NCBI GenBank assembly: GCA_005240145.1
Contig: SBAS01000097.1
Location: 1 to 43,852 of the forward strand
Origin: Nitrosomonadales bacterium
GTDB lineage: Bacteria > Pseudomonadota > Gammaproteobacteria > Burkholderiales > SG8-39
DNA length: 43,852 nt
Direction: 5' to 3'
In this document: positions 8,947 to 17,580 of the stretch, one piece after another
How positions within the stretch are numbered: position 1 is the first letter of the stretch
How the letters are laid out: every line of letters begins with the position of its first letter
Program-made: the position numbers and the translations under genes
The notes under the pieces: model-generated
The model's database searches: none
What the model saw: the letters and a program-made list of their open reading frames with translations, nothing else
What the model was told of the DNA's origin: nothing

Positions 8947-10218
8947 CTAGGGCAGCGCGGCCAGCAGCTGCACGTTCACCAGTTCTCCGGCTTCGACCTT
9001 GCCGCGTTCATGCTCGAGAACGATGTAGCAGTTCGCCTCCGACATGGAACGCAGCACGCCCGATCCCTGCTGACCTGTGACGCGTACCTTGCGCACGCCG
9101 TTTTCCTCGAACAGAACGCCGCGCTGGTATTCGGTGCGGCCGGCGACTTTGCGAATCGCCGCGGCGCTGACCGCCTGCAGCAGCGGAACCGCGACCGCAT
9201 CCGTCCGGCCGCCCAGTACGAGCAGTGCATCGCGCACGAACTGATGGAACGTCACCATCACCGCGACCGGATTGCCTGGCAGGCCGAAAAGGAACGCCGA
9301 ATTTCCTCCATTCGAGATTTTCCCGAACGCCATCGGCCGTCCGGGTCGCATCGCGATCTTCCAGAACAGCACCTCGCCCAGCCGCCCCATCAGCTGCTTG
9401 ACGAAATCGGCTTCGCCAACCGAGACGCCGCCGGTCGTGATGATGGCGTCCGCCTGCGCCGCCGCGACCGTGAAGGCCGCCTCCAGCTTCTGCGGATCGT
9501 CGCGCACCACGCCCATGTCGAAGATCTCCACGCCCATCCCGGAGAGCATGCCGTGCAGCGTGTAGCGGTTCGAATCGTAGATCTGGCCAGGCGCGAGCGG
9601 CGCGCCGATCGACGAGAGTTCGTCCCCGGTGGAAAAAAACGCGACGCGCAGCCGGCGCCTGACCTGCACCTCGGCGATGCCGAGCGAGGCGATCAGCCCG
9701 AGATCGGCCGAACGGACCGGGTGGCCGGGATGCAGCACCGCCACGCCCGCCTTCAGGTCCTCGCCCGCGGCGCGCACGTTCTGTCCCGCCTTCTGTCCCG
9801 CGGGTATCGTGATCCGCTCCGCCTCGCTGCGGCAAACCTCCTGCACCACCACCGTATCGGTTCCCTGGGGCATCACCGCACCCGTCATCACGCGCACGCA
9901 TTCGCCCGGGGCCACCGCGCCTTGAAATGGTTTTCCTGCAAGGGCTTTTCCGATTTCCAGAAGATGTGTCCCGGAAGAATGAAGATCGGAGATTCTTACC
10001 GCCCATCCATCCATGGCCGAGTTGTCGTGGCCCGGAACGTCAATCGGCGGAATGATCTCCTGCGCCAGCACGCGCCCAAGCGCTTCCCGGACGGCCACGG
10101 TTTCGACTTCCGCCACCGGCGTCAGGCAGGCCCGGATCGCGGCGCCGGCACTGTCCACGCGCAGCGCGTCCGGGTCGTAGCCGTCAATGCAACTTACCGC
10201 CTGCGCGATGCTGGTCAT
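8947..10218 (-). CDS. moeA: Molybdopterin molybdenumtransferase MoeA
   Basis: At 423 residues this is a full-length MoeA, which inserts molybdate into adenylylated molybdopterin. Recognisable blocks are DNSAMDGWAVR near the N-terminus, GECVRVMTGAVMPQGTDTVV, AFFSTGDELSS, IYDSNRYTLHGML, ITTGGVSVGEADFVKQL and FGLPGNPVAVMVTFHQFVRDALL. The C-terminal domain IV follows to the end. Its ATG overlaps the stop of mobA by 4 bp (TCAT on the plus strand at 10215-10218). Along with mobA, moaA and fdhD it supports the molybdenum formate dehydrogenase encoded at 37586-42531. Confidence 0.95.
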   Translation of the reverse strand: MTSIAQAVSCIDGYDPDALRVDSAGAAIRACLTPVAEVETVAVREALGRVLAQEIIPPIDVPGHDNSAMDGWAVRISDLHSSGTHLLEIGKALAGKPFQGAVAPGECVRVMTGAVMPQGTDTVVVQEVCRSEAERITIPAGQKAGQNVRAAGEDLKAGVAVLHPGHPVRSADLGLIASLGIAEVQVRRRLRVAFFSTGDELSSIGAPLAPGQIYDSNRYTLHGMLSGMGVEIFDMGVVRDDPQKLEAAFTVAAAQADAIITTGGVSVGEADFVKQLMGRLGEVLFWKIAMRPGRPMAFGKISNGGNSAFLFGLPGNPVAVMVTFHQFVRDALLVLGGRTDAVAVPLLQAVSAAAIRKVAGRTEYQRGVLFEENGVRKVRVTGQQGSGVLRSMSEANCYIVLEHERGKVEAGELVNVQLLAALP

Positions 10219-10790
10219 GCGTTGTTCAGTTCTTCGCGCGTGTTGATGTTGCGGAAAGCGTCCGCCTCGTCGTCGAAGGGAACCTCGATCACCTTGAGCG
10301 AGGCGTACCAGGCGTCGATTTTCCTCCCGCCGCCGGAAAGGAAAGTCTCCAGGTTCCCGCGGACCGTGCTCCTGACGAGGGCAAACACCGGATGCGGCTG
10401 GTCGCCCGTCTTCGCGACCGCGAGGTCGTTGTCCTTGATTGCATTCTTCAATCTCGAAAACAGGTCGAGCGGCAGGAAGGGCGAATCGCAGGGCGCCGTG
10501 AGCACGAGCGGGTGGCTGGCAACGCTCAAGCCGGCGTGCAACCCGGCGAGGGGGCCGGCGAATCCGCCGATCGCGTCCGGCACCACCCGACAGCCGAAGC
10601 TTTCGTAGGCCTGAAGGTTCTGGTTGGCGTTGAGCAGGATTTCGTCCACCTGTGGGGCAAGGCGTGCGAGGACGGCGGCGACCATCGGCTTGCCGTGCAG
10701 CAGCTGCAGGCCCTTGTCGACCGTGCCCATGCGCCGCCCCTGGCCGCCCGCGAGTATCAAACCGGTCACGATTCCGGTCACGCCGTTCAT
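10215..10790 (-). CDS. mobA: Molybdenum cofactor guanylyltransferase MobA
   Basis: MobA (191 residues) adds GMP to Mo-molybdopterin to form the guanine dinucleotide cofactor used by DMSO-reductase-family enzymes such as formate dehydrogenase. The nucleotide-binding motif LILAGGQGRRMGTVDKGLQLL is at the N-terminus and the metal site is in LVLTAPCDSPFLP. The open frame extends 17 codons upstream of the chosen ATG at 10788-10790, but the family N-terminus begins at MNGVTGIVTGLILAGG, so the shorter form was taken. It overlaps moeA by 4 bp. A GC-rich hairpin lies between it and ccmI. Confidence 0.93.
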   Translation of the reverse strand: MNGVTGIVTGLILAGGQGRRMGTVDKGLQLLHGKPMVAAVLARLAPQVDEILLNANQNLQAYESFGCRVVPDAIGGFAGPLAGLHAGLSVASHPLVLTAPCDSPFLPLDLFSRLKNAIKDNDLAVAKTGDQPHPVFALVRSTVRGNLETFLSGGGRKIDAWYASLKVIEVPFDDEADAFRNINTREELNNA

Positions 10791-10807
10791 CGCGTGATTG
10801 TAGACGG

Positions 10808-10831
10808 GGGAGGGGCCCTGTGTTCCCTCCC
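10808..10831 (-). terminator. GC-rich hairpin between ccmI and mobA
   Basis: A perfect 7-bp stem (GGGAGGG at 10808-10814 with CCCTCCC at 10825-10831, 10-nt loop) starts 7 nt after the ccmI stop. It has no following U-tract, so it may be an attenuator, an mRNA-stabilising 3' hairpin or a Rho-assisted end of the ccm transcript rather than an intrinsic terminator. Seen in sequence; the role is inferred. Confidence 0.35.
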
Positions 10832-10837
10832 GGGGCT

Positions 10838-12055
10838 TCACTCTATGACGCGCGACAGCACGACCTTCACCCCGCTTGCCCCCGGCGACACCGGTTCGCT
10901 GGTGCCCTCGATGTCACCTTTTTGTGGCATCGCGTTGCCGGATTTTGAAACCCGCGCCGCGACCACGACCTTCGCGTGGCTCGAGATCGTGGCGCCCGGG
11001 GCCATGGCCATGCTGTCGTCCAGCGTGAAACGATACGGCAGTGCCGAGACGGTTGTGCGCGCCACGGCGAGCGGCATGCGCGAGCCGCTGACGGGCCGGG
11101 CGAGAACGAAAACCGTATCGCCCGGCGCAAGTGTCGCTGCGATCGCAGGATCGATGTTGACGACACCTTGCAGGGACGATTTGCCCTTGGCTACGGGCGC
11201 CTGTTTCTGCGCCAGGTCTCCGCCGCCGAGCTTGCGGGCCTCGGCGATGCTTTCGGTCACGGACTGCGCGAACTGCGATTGCGGCGGCGCGACTTTGAGT
11301 ATCCGTTCCCAGTAGGCGATCGCGGCGGCGTAGTTGCGGCGCTCGAACTCGGCACTACCCGCAAGCGCGAGCGACTTGAGGTGCACAGGATCGATGGCCA
11401 GCGCCCGCTTGACGATCGCGAAGGGCTCGCCGTCGAGCCTGCGGCCCCGCGCTATCGCCAGCGCATCGGCGTAGTCGGCGAGCAGGCTGGCGTCCCCCGG
11501 TACGAGCTGCGAGGCGCGCGCATAGGCTTGCGCGGAGCGCTCGTACTTCTCCAGCACGCCAAGGGAGCGGCCCAGCAGCATCCATCCTTCCGCGTCCTCC
11601 GGTGCCTGTTGCAGGCGCACGGCGAGGCGCTCCACCAGCGACTCCATCTGATCGGCGGTTACCGTGTGCGCCGCATTCGCCGGCGCGCCATCAACCGCAG
11701 CGGGCGTGCCGAGCTGGAGGTAGGCCAGTACGGCGGCAACCGGCAGCAGCAGTCCGACCGCGACTGCGGTGGCAGTCGTGGGTCGCTGCGTGGCCGGGGC
11801 CGCGGCCGGGGCGCTGCCCGCGAGCTCCGCGACGATGCGGCGTTCGATCTCGCGGTTGGCGCGCTCGAATTCCTCCTTGGTGATCGCGCCGCGCTGCGCT
11901 TCCCCGGCCAGCTCGTCGAGCTGCTCCCGGTAGATGGCCGCATTGGCCGTGACGCGCGTATCGGGTGCGGTGCTGCGGCGGCGCAGGAGAGGCGGCAGCA
12001 GGAACAGGAGGGCCGCGGCGGTCAGGGCCGCGGCGATCGACCAGAACAGAATCAT
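10838..12055 (-). CDS. ccmI: Cytochrome c maturation protein CcmI (CycH)
   Basis: A 405-residue membrane protein that chaperones apocytochrome c to the haem ligation complex. It opens with a hydrophobic helix (ILFWSIAAALTAAALLFLLPPLL) and the conserved IYREQLDELAGEAQRGAITKEEFERANREIERRI segment. A second membrane helix follows (AVAVGLLLPVAAVLAYLQL), then a periplasmic TPR domain (GWMLLGRSLGVLEKYERSAQ onward) and a C-terminal beta-rich domain with GDTVFVLARPVSGSRMPLAV. Its start overlaps the ccmH stop by 4 bp. It is the last gene of the ccm operon, followed by a hairpin and mobA. Confidence 0.93.
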   Translation of the reverse strand: MILFWSIAAALTAAALLFLLPPLLRRRSTAPDTRVTANAAIYREQLDELAGEAQRGAITKEEFERANREIERRIVAELAGSAPAAAPATQRPTTATAVAVGLLLPVAAVLAYLQLGTPAAVDGAPANAAHTVTADQMESLVERLAVRLQQAPEDAEGWMLLGRSLGVLEKYERSAQAYARASQLVPGDASLLADYADALAIARGRRLDGEPFAIVKRALAIDPVHLKSLALAGSAEFERRNYAAAIAYWERILKVAPPQSQFAQSVTESIAEARKLGGGDLAQKQAPVAKGKSSLQGVVNIDPAIAATLAPGDTVFVLARPVSGSRMPLAVARTTVSALPYRFTLDDSMAMAPGATISSHAKVVVAARVSKSGNAMPQKGDIEGTSEPVSPGASGVKVVLSRVIE

Positions 12056-12489
12056 CGCGCGCTTTCGTCGCGTCCGAGCACGCGCTCGACCAGGCGCTTT
12101 TCCTCCGCGGCGAGCGCGGGCTCCTCCGGTGCGCGCCGCCGGCGCCTGAGCGTCGCGACGAGGACCAGGCTCGCGGCGGCGAGCAGGACGAAAGGTCCGA
12201 TCCAGAGCAGCGCGGTGCTGGCCTTGAATGGCGGCTCATAGAGCACGAAATCGCCGTAGCGCTGCACCAGGTAGTCGGCGATCTGCTCGTCGCTGCGTCC
12301 GGCGCTGACCTGCTCGCGCACTTCACGCCGCAGATCGCCGGCGAGCTCGGCATTCGAATCGGCAAGCGACTGGTTCTGGCAAACAAGGCAGCGCAGCTTC
12401 TCCTCCAGCAGACGGATGCGCTGCGCATTCTCATTCCCTTTCCCCGGGAAGGACAAAAGAATGAGGGCGGCGAAAATGAAAACCCTCAT
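12052..12489 (-). CDS. ccmH: Cytochrome c maturation protein CcmH
   Basis: CcmH (145 residues) reduces the CXXCH disulfide of apocytochrome c before haem attachment. It has a signal peptide (MRVFIFAALILLSFPG), the redox motif LRCLVCQNQSLADSN (Cys34 and Cys37), and a C-terminal membrane anchor (LLWIGPFVLLAAASLVLVATL). The frame is open further upstream, but that part is antisense-like shadow of ccmG, so the ATG at 12487-12489 was chosen. It overlaps the ccmG stop by 4 bp, matching the coupling seen along this operon. Confidence 0.93.
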   Translation of the reverse strand: MRVFIFAALILLSFPGKGNENAQRIRLLEEKLRCLVCQNQSLADSNAELAGDLRREVREQVSAGRSDEQIADYLVQRYGDFVLYEPPFKASTALLWIGPFVLLAAASLVLVATLRRRRRAPEEPALAAEEKRLVERVLGRDESAR

Positions 12490-13010
12490 TCCTTCAGCAC
12501 CAGCGCGAGGGGCAGGATCTTCTGCTCGAGTATCGCCGCGGTGACCGGACCGATCTGCTTGTAGCGGATCACGCCCTCGGGATCGATGAGGTAGGTCTCG
12601 GGGACACCGTAGACGCCGTAGTCGATGCCGATGCGCCCGTCGGCGTCCACGACCGACAGCTCGTAGGGGTTGCCGAATTGCTTCAGCCACGCGGTCGCCT
12701 CGTCGCCCTTGTCCTTGTAGTTCAGGCCGAGTATCGGCATCACGCCGCGCTTGGCGAGCGCCATGAGGATCGGATGTTCGTCGCGGCAGGACACGCACCA
12801 GGAGGCCCACACGTTGAGCAACCAGACCTTGCCGCGCATGTCGGCCGGAGCGAAACGCTTGTCCGGCTGGTGCAGCAGCGGCAGATCGAACGAAGGTGCG
12901 GCCCTGCCGACCAGCGGCGAAGGTACTTCGCGCGGATTGAGTTTCAGTCCGACGGCGAGGAAACCCACCAGGAGGATGAATACCGCGAGCGGCAAAAGGA
13001 AGCGCTTCAC
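12486..13010 (-). CDS. ccmG: Thiol:disulfide interchange protein CcmG/DsbE
   Basis: This 174-residue periplasmic thioredoxin-like protein is tethered by an N-terminal helix (LLPLAVFILLVGFLAVGL). The active site is WASWCVSCRDEHP, with Cys72 and Cys75. The conserved GVYGVPETYLID cis-proline segment follows. CcmG passes electrons, usually from DsbD/CcdA, to CcmH and apocytochrome c. It overlaps ccmF and ccmH by 4 bp each. Given the 19 CXXCH motifs encoded just upstream, demand for this reductant could be high. Confidence 0.95.
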   Translation of the reverse strand: MKRFLLPLAVFILLVGFLAVGLKLNPREVPSPLVGRAAPSFDLPLLHQPDKRFAPADMRGKVWLLNVWASWCVSCRDEHPILMALAKRGVMPILGLNYKDKGDEATAWLKQFGNPYELSVVDADGRIGIDYGVYGVPETYLIDPEGVIRYKQIGPVTAAILEQKILPLALVLKE

Positions 13011-14968
13011 GCGGTGCTGCCTCGAACCACGGTCGCATCAGCGGCTGACGTGGCCTCCCGCCGGCGCGTCGCGCGGTAGCGCCGGTCGCTTGCGGCGAGC
13101 AGGCCGCCAAAGGCCATCATCAGGCAACCGAACCAGATCCATCGGATGAAGGGCTTGATGTGGATGCGCACGGTCCAGGCGCCCTCGCCCACCGATTCGC
13201 CCAGCGATACGTAGATATCGCGCGAAATGCCGGCATTGATCGCTGCCTCGGTCATGGGGTTCTGCTGCACGAGGTAGATGCGTTTTTCCGGTTCGAGGCG
13301 CGCCACCTGCGCGCCATCGCGCTGAACGGCGATCGCGGCGCGCGCCGCGGCGTAGTTCGGGCCGCGCACCTCTCTCACCCCTTCGAAGCGGAAGCTGTAG
13401 CCGCCGAGTTCGGCGCTTTCGCCGGGTGCCATGCGCAGGTCCCGCTCGGTTTCGTAGCTCTTGACCAGGGTGATGCCGATCACGAACACGCCGACGCCCG
13501 CGTGCGCGAGCAGCATGCCGAGGAACGCGCTGGTGATTTTCGTTCCTGATTTGATTCTGACGATCAAGGAAGTCAGGGTACCCGCAAGAATCCAGAAGGC
13601 GAGCAGCAGGCCCGCGCTGGTGAGCGCGGCCCAGCGCCCGAAGGCGAGCGGCACGAAGAGCGCGCCGACCAGCGCCGCGATCCAGACCCAGCGCAGCCGG
13701 CGCATGAGTTGCGCGGAATCTCCCTTGCGCCAGGCCACCAGCGGCCCGATTCCGGCGAGCAGGATCGCGGGCGCCATGAGCGGCATGAATACCGATTCGA
13801 AGTAGGGCGGGCCGACCGAAATCTTGCCCAGGCCGAGCGCATCCAGAAACAAGGGGTAGAGCGTGCCGAGCATGACCGCGCCGCAGGCGACCAGCAGCAG
13901 CACGCTGTTGGCGAGCAGCATGGACTCGCGCGACAGCAGCTCGAAGCGCCCACCCGGCTCGACACGGTTCGCGCGCCAGGCGTACAGCGCCAGCGATCCG
14001 CCGATCACCACGGCAAGGAAGCAGAGGATGAAGATGCCGCGCTTCGGGTCGGTGGCGAAGGCATGCACCGAGGTCAGCACGCCCGAGCGCACCAGGAATG
14101 TCCCGAGCAGGCTCAGGGAGAACGCGATGATGGCGAGCAACACCGTCCAGTTCTTGAAGGCGCCGCGCTTCTCGGTTACTGCGAGCGAATGGATCAGGGC
14201 GGTGCCGATCAGCCAGGGCATGAAAGAGGCGTTCTCCACCGGATCCCAGAACCACCATCCTCCCCAGCCGAGTTCGTAGTAGGCCCAGAAGCTGCCGAGC
14301 GCGATGCCGACGGTGAGAAAGACCCACGCAGCGGTGGTCCAGGGGCGCGACCAGCGCGCCCAGGTGGCGTCCAGCTTCCCGTCGAGCAGCGCAGCAATCG
14401 CGAACGCGAACGCCACCGAGAACCCGACGTAGCCCATGTAGAGCATCGGCGGATGGAACACCATGCCCGGATCCTGCAGCAGCGGGTTCAGGTCGCGCCC
14501 GTCCGCCGCCGCCGGCAGCAGCCGCTCGAACGGATTGGACGTGAACAGCATGAAGCAGAGGAAGCCGACGGCGATCAGGCCCATGACGCCGAGAATGCGC
14601 GCCACCATCTCATCGGGCAGGCTGCGGCTGAACACGGAAACCGCGAGCATCCAGAGCGAGAGCATCAGCACCCACAGCAGCAGCGAGCCCTCGTGGCTGC
14701 CCCAGGTCGCGGCGATGCGGTAGGCCGCCGGCAGGCTGGAATTGGAGTTGCTCGCCACGTTCAGCACCGAAAAATCGTTGCTGTAGAACGACCAGGCAAG
14801 GCAGGCGAAGGCGATGGCCACGAACACGAACTGGCCTTGCGCCGCAGGCCGTGCCACCGCGACGAATCCAGGAATGCCGCGCGCCGCGCCGGTCAGCGAC
14901 AGCGCGGCCTGCGCCAGCGCGAGCGCGAGCGCGACGATGAGTGAAAATTGGCCGATTTCCGGGATCAT
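13007..14968 (-). CDS. ccmF: Haem lyase subunit CcmF
   Basis: CcmF (653 residues) is the large multi-spanning core of the System I haem lyase, which joins haem from holo-CcmE to apocytochrome c. The tryptophan-rich WWD signature is [22 protein letters not shown], with conserved histidines nearby ([33 protein letters not shown]). The length is normal for the family and the frame is intact. It overlaps ccmE and ccmG by 4 bp. Confidence 0.96.
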   Translation of the reverse strand: MIPEIGQFSLIVALALALAQAALSLTGAARGIPGFVAVARPAAQGQFVFVAIAFACLAWSFYSNDFSVLNVASNSNSSLPAAYRIAATWGSHEGSLLLWVLMLSLWMLAVSVFSRSLPDEMVARILGVMGLIAVGFLCFMLFTSNPFERLLPAAADGRDLNPLLQDPGMVFHPPMLYMGYVGFSVAFAFAIAALLDGKLDATWARWSRPWTTAAWVFLTVGIALGSFWAYYELGWGGWWFWDPVENASFMPWLIGTALIHSLAVTEKRGAFKNWTVLLAIIAFSLSLLGTFLVRSGVLTSVHAFATDPKRGIFILCFLAVVIGGSLALYAWRANRVEPGGRFELLSRESMLLANSVLLLVACGAVMLGTLYPLFLDALGLGKISVGPPYFESVFMPLMAPAILLAGIGPLVAWRKGDSAQLMRRLRWVWIAALVGALFVPLAFGRWAALTSAGLLLAFWILAGTLTSLIVRIKSGTKITSAFLGMLLAHAGVGVFVIGITLVKSYETERDLRMAPGESAELGGYSFRFEGVREVRGPNYAAARAAIAVQRDGAQVARLEPEKRIYLVQQNPMTEAAINAGISRDIYVSLGESVGEGAWTVRIHIKPFIRWIWFGCLMMAFGGLLAASDRRYRATRRREATSAADATVVRGSTA

Positions 14969-15432
14969 CGCGCCGCTCCGGGGGAAACAACGCTCTTCGC
15001 CGCCTTGTCCGCTTGCGCCTTGGACAGGGCGTGCGCCGCTTCCGGCGGCATGTAGTTCTCGTCGTGCTTGGCGAGCACTTCGCTGGCAACGAAAGCGCCA
15101 TCGGGTCCCAGCTTGCCCTGCGCCACCACGCCCTTGCCCTCCTTGAAGAGGTCGGGGAGCAGTCCGCTGTAAACCACGGGGATGCTTTTCGCGGTGTCAG
15201 TGACGATGAAATCCACGGTGAGGCCGTCGGCGCGGCGCTTCACGCTGCCTTTCTCGACCATGCCGCCAACGCGGAAGGTCCGGTCCAGCGGCGCTTCCTT
15301 TGCCGCGACCTGCGTCGGGCTGAAAAAGAACACGACGTTGCCCTGGAACGCGTTTAGGACGAGCGCGGCGGCGATCGCGATCAAAGTGACGCCGGCGGCG
15401 ATGGCGATCATGCGTTGATGTCGGGGCTTCAT
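14965..15432 (-). CDS. ccmE: Periplasmic haem chaperone CcmE
   Basis: A 155-residue protein anchored by an N-terminal helix ([22 protein letters not shown]) with an OB-fold periplasmic domain. The covalent haem-binding histidine is His123 in [11 protein letters not shown], with Tyr127 as the usual axial ligand. [14 protein letters not shown] and the [22 protein letters not shown] segment are typical. It receives haem from CcmC and delivers it to CcmF. It overlaps ccmD and ccmF by 4 bp. Confidence 0.96.
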   Translation of the reverse strand: MKPRHQRMIAIAAGVTLIAIAAALVLNAFQGNVVFFFSPTQVAAKEAPLDRTFRVGGMVEKGSVKRRADGLTVDFIVTDTAKSIPVVYSGLLPDLFKEGKGVVAQGKLGPDGAFVASEVLAKHDENYMPPEAAHALSKAQADKAAKSVVSPGAAR

Positions 15433-15533
15433 TTTCTCAATAGCCAGATTTCAATGGCGATACACAAGGCGGCAACGCCGTACGAACCCCACACATAGAA
15501 GCCGTAACCGCCCATGGCAAGGAACTCGCTCAT
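15429..15533 (-). CDS. ccmD: Haem exporter protein CcmD (very short)
   Basis: A 34-residue single-helix membrane protein: the ATG at 15531-15533 leads to [21 protein letters not shown] and the product ends with IEIWLLRK. The [12 protein letters not shown] segment is the CcmD signature. Family members usually run to about 45-60 residues, with a longer basic tail; here the tail stops after LLRK. Its start overlaps ccmC and its stop overlaps ccmE, 4 bp each, which supports it as a real gene. CcmD helps release holo-CcmE from CcmABC. Confidence 0.88.
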   Translation of the reverse strand: MSEFLAMGGYGFYVWGSYGVAALCIAIEIWLLRK

Positions 15534-16267
15534 GTCGCCGCTCTTTGCATGCGCACCCACTGCGCGTCCCGCTCGCGCTCGACGATGATGCGGCGCAGGC
15601 GCGCGAGCGCGACGGCGATGCTGTACATCCAGGCGGCCAACGCCATCAGCAGCATGCCGAGGAGCATGGTCGCGGCCATCGAGGGCGCGCGGGTAAGGCT
15701 CACCGAGGCGCCCTGGTGCAGCGTATTCCACCATTGCACCGAGAAGTAGATGATCGGAATATTGACCACGCCTACCAGCGCGAGGATCGCGCCGGCACGG
15801 TCCGCGCGCGCCGGGTCTGAAATCGCTTCCTTGAGCGAGATGAAGCCGAGATAGAGGAAGAGCAACACGAGTTCCGAGGTCAGGCGCGCGTCCCAGACCC
15901 AGTAGGTGCCCCAGGTCGGCTTGCCCCAGAGCGCGCCAGTCCACAGCGCGAGGAAGGTGAACATCGCGCCGGTGGGCGCGAGCGCGGAAGCCATCATGCC
16001 GGAGAGTCGCGTGTTCATCGCCAGTCCGAGCGCCGCCCAGCCGGCCATGACGAGGTAGATGAACATCGACATCCAGGCCGCCGGTACGTGAATGAAGATG
16101 ATGCGGTACGACTCGCCCTGCGTCGCGTCGGTGGGCGCGACGACGAAGGCGACGTACAGGCCGGCAAGCGCGAGCGCGCCCGCGAGGATCGAGAACCACG
16201 GAATCAGCTTCCCCGCGACGGGGAAAAACGCCTGTGGTGCGGCGAAACGCAAAAGGTCAGAAGTCAT
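15530..16267 (-). CDS. ccmC: Haem exporter protein CcmC
   Basis: CcmC (245 residues, six predicted helices) loads haem onto CcmE in the periplasm. The WWD-type motif is GKPTWGTYWVWDARLTSELVL, flanked by conserved histidines in IIFIHVPAAWMS and in QWWNTLHQGASVS. The open frame extends 29 codons upstream, but those residues do not resemble the family; MTSDLLRFAAPQAFFPVAGKLIPWF is the expected N-terminus, so the ATG at 16265-16267 was used. It lies 13 bp after ccmB. Confidence 0.95.
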   Translation of the reverse strand: MTSDLLRFAAPQAFFPVAGKLIPWFSILAGALALAGLYVAFVVAPTDATQGESYRIIFIHVPAAWMSMFIYLVMAGWAALGLAMNTRLSGMMASALAPTGAMFTFLALWTGALWGKPTWGTYWVWDARLTSELVLLFLYLGFISLKEAISDPARADRAGAILALVGVVNIPIIYFSVQWWNTLHQGASVSLTRAPSMAATMLLGMLLMALAAWMYSIAVALARLRRIIVERERDAQWVRMQRAAT

Positions 16268-16280
16268 CAAACGGGTTTTA

Positions 16281-16949
16281 TCAATCCAAGGCGACCCGCA
16301 GGGCCGCGCATGCAGCCCAAGGGCCGATGAGTGAGGATACCGCAAGAAAAGCACCGAGCAGCGAAAGGTGCGCCGAGGAATTTATTCCAGCCAGCGTCGC
16401 CGTGACGGCACCTGCGCCGAATACCAGCACCGGAACGAAGAGCGGCAGTACCAGAAGGCCGAGCAGGGCGCCTCCGCCGCGCACGCCGAGCGTCAGCGCC
16501 GCGCCCGCCGCGCCAAGGAAGCTCAGCACCGGCGTGCCGATGAGCAGCGAGGCAAGCAGTATGACCAGCGCGTCCACCGGCAGTCCGTACTGCAGGCCGA
16601 TGAGCGGAGCGGCGAGCGCGAGGGGCAGGCCGGTCAGCAGCCAGTGCGCCGCAATCTTTGCGAGCACGACCAGCATCAGGGGCTGCGGCGAGACCAGCAT
16701 CTGCTCCAGCGTGCCGTCGGCGAGGTCCGCCGCGAACAGGCGCGGCAGCGAGAGCACGGCTGCAAGCAGCGCGCCGATCCATGCCACACCCGCCGCCATC
16801 GCGCGCAGCTGGTTCGGCTCGGGCCCGACGCCGAGCGGAAACAGGCTCGCCACGACCACGAAGAAGACGAGCACGTTGAGGGCATCGCCCTTGCGGTGCA
16901 GCGCAAGGCGCAATTCGCGGCGCACGATGAGGAAGAAGGGCTGTAACAC
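16281..16949 (-). CDS. ccmB: Haem exporter permease CcmB
   Basis: The 222-residue product is a six-helix permease that partners the ATPase CcmA in the CcmABCD complex. The N-terminus FFLIVRRELRLALHRKGDALNVLVFF and the ADGTLEQMLVSPQPL loop, which contacts CcmA, are family hallmarks. It starts 6 bp after ccmA and lies 13 bp before ccmC. CcmAB uses ATP to free haem-loaded CcmE. Confidence 0.94.
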   Translation of the reverse strand: MLQPFFLIVRRELRLALHRKGDALNVLVFFVVVASLFPLGVGPEPNQLRAMAAGVAWIGALLAAVLSLPRLFAADLADGTLEQMLVSPQPLMLVVLAKIAAHWLLTGLPLALAAPLIGLQYGLPVDALVILLASLLIGTPVLSFLGAAGAALTLGVRGGGALLGLLVLPLFVPVLVFGAGAVTATLAGINSSAHLSLLGAFLAVSSLIGPWAACAALRVALD

Positions 16950-16955
16950 GGCGCC

Positions 16956-17564
16956 TCAGCTCCCCAGATCGATCAGGCGCGCATCGGGCGCCGCGATCGG
17001 CACGTCCTGGTGCGAGGTCAGCACCAGCAGGCCGCCGGCGGCAAGGTGCGCGGCGCAAAGGGCGCTCACGCCTGCAATCGCGTGTTCGTCCAGGGCCGCG
17101 AACGGCTCGTCCAGAAGCCAGAGCGCTACGCCCGGGGACAGCGCAAGGCGCGCCAGGGCCGCGCGCCTGCGCTGGCCCTGGGAAAGGTGGCGCGCCGGCA
17201 GGTGCGCCAGCCGGCCGATCCCGAACTGCTCCAACGCGCGCTCGAAACGAAAGTCAGTGAGGCGCGAGAGTCGGGCGGAAAATTCCAGGTTCTCGAGTGC
17301 CGTCAGGTCGTCCTTGATGGCTGGTGCGTGCCCGATGAACAGCATCTGACCGCGGAACTCGTCGTCCCGGGGCTTGCCCCGCCAAAGCACGGTTCCCGCG
17401 GCAGGCTGTGTAAGCCCGGCCAGGGTGCGCAGAAGCGTGCTCTTGCCGCTGCCGTTGGCTCCTCGAACCCGCAACAGGGTACCGGCTTGCAGCGTGAAGC
17501 CCAGGCCGTCGAACAGCCGCAACCCGCCACGCTCGCACGACAGAGCGTCGGCCAGTAATGTCAT
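16956..17564 (-). CDS. ccmA: Haem exporter ATP-binding protein CcmA
   Basis: A 202-residue ABC ATPase with Walker A GANGSGKST (about 35-43), signature LSQGQRRRAALARL, Walker B LWLLDEPFAALDEH and the switch histidine in LTSHQDVP. It is the first gene of the ccm operon and starts only 16 bp after the stop of the cyclase-FHA gene, so the operon may be partly transcribed by read-through from the multihaem cytochrome cluster. The first residues MTLLADALSCERGGLRLFDGL match other CcmA proteins. Confidence 0.95.
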   Translation of the reverse strand: MTLLADALSCERGGLRLFDGLGFTLQAGTLLRVRGANGSGKSTLLRTLAGLTQPAAGTVLWRGKPRDDEFRGQMLFIGHAPAIKDDLTALENLEFSARLSRLTDFRFERALEQFGIGRLAHLPARHLSQGQRRRAALARLALSPGVALWLLDEPFAALDEHAIAGVSALCAAHLAAGGLLVLTSHQDVPIAAPDARLIDLGS

Positions 17565-17580
17565 TGGTGAATCGGTCCGC

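Noticed and set aside
8479-10608. A 709-codon open frame on the plus strand opposite the dioxygenase-like gene, moeA and mobA
   Set aside because: It lies antisense to three well-recognised genes, has the Arg/His-rich composition of a high-GC shadow frame and shows no domain.
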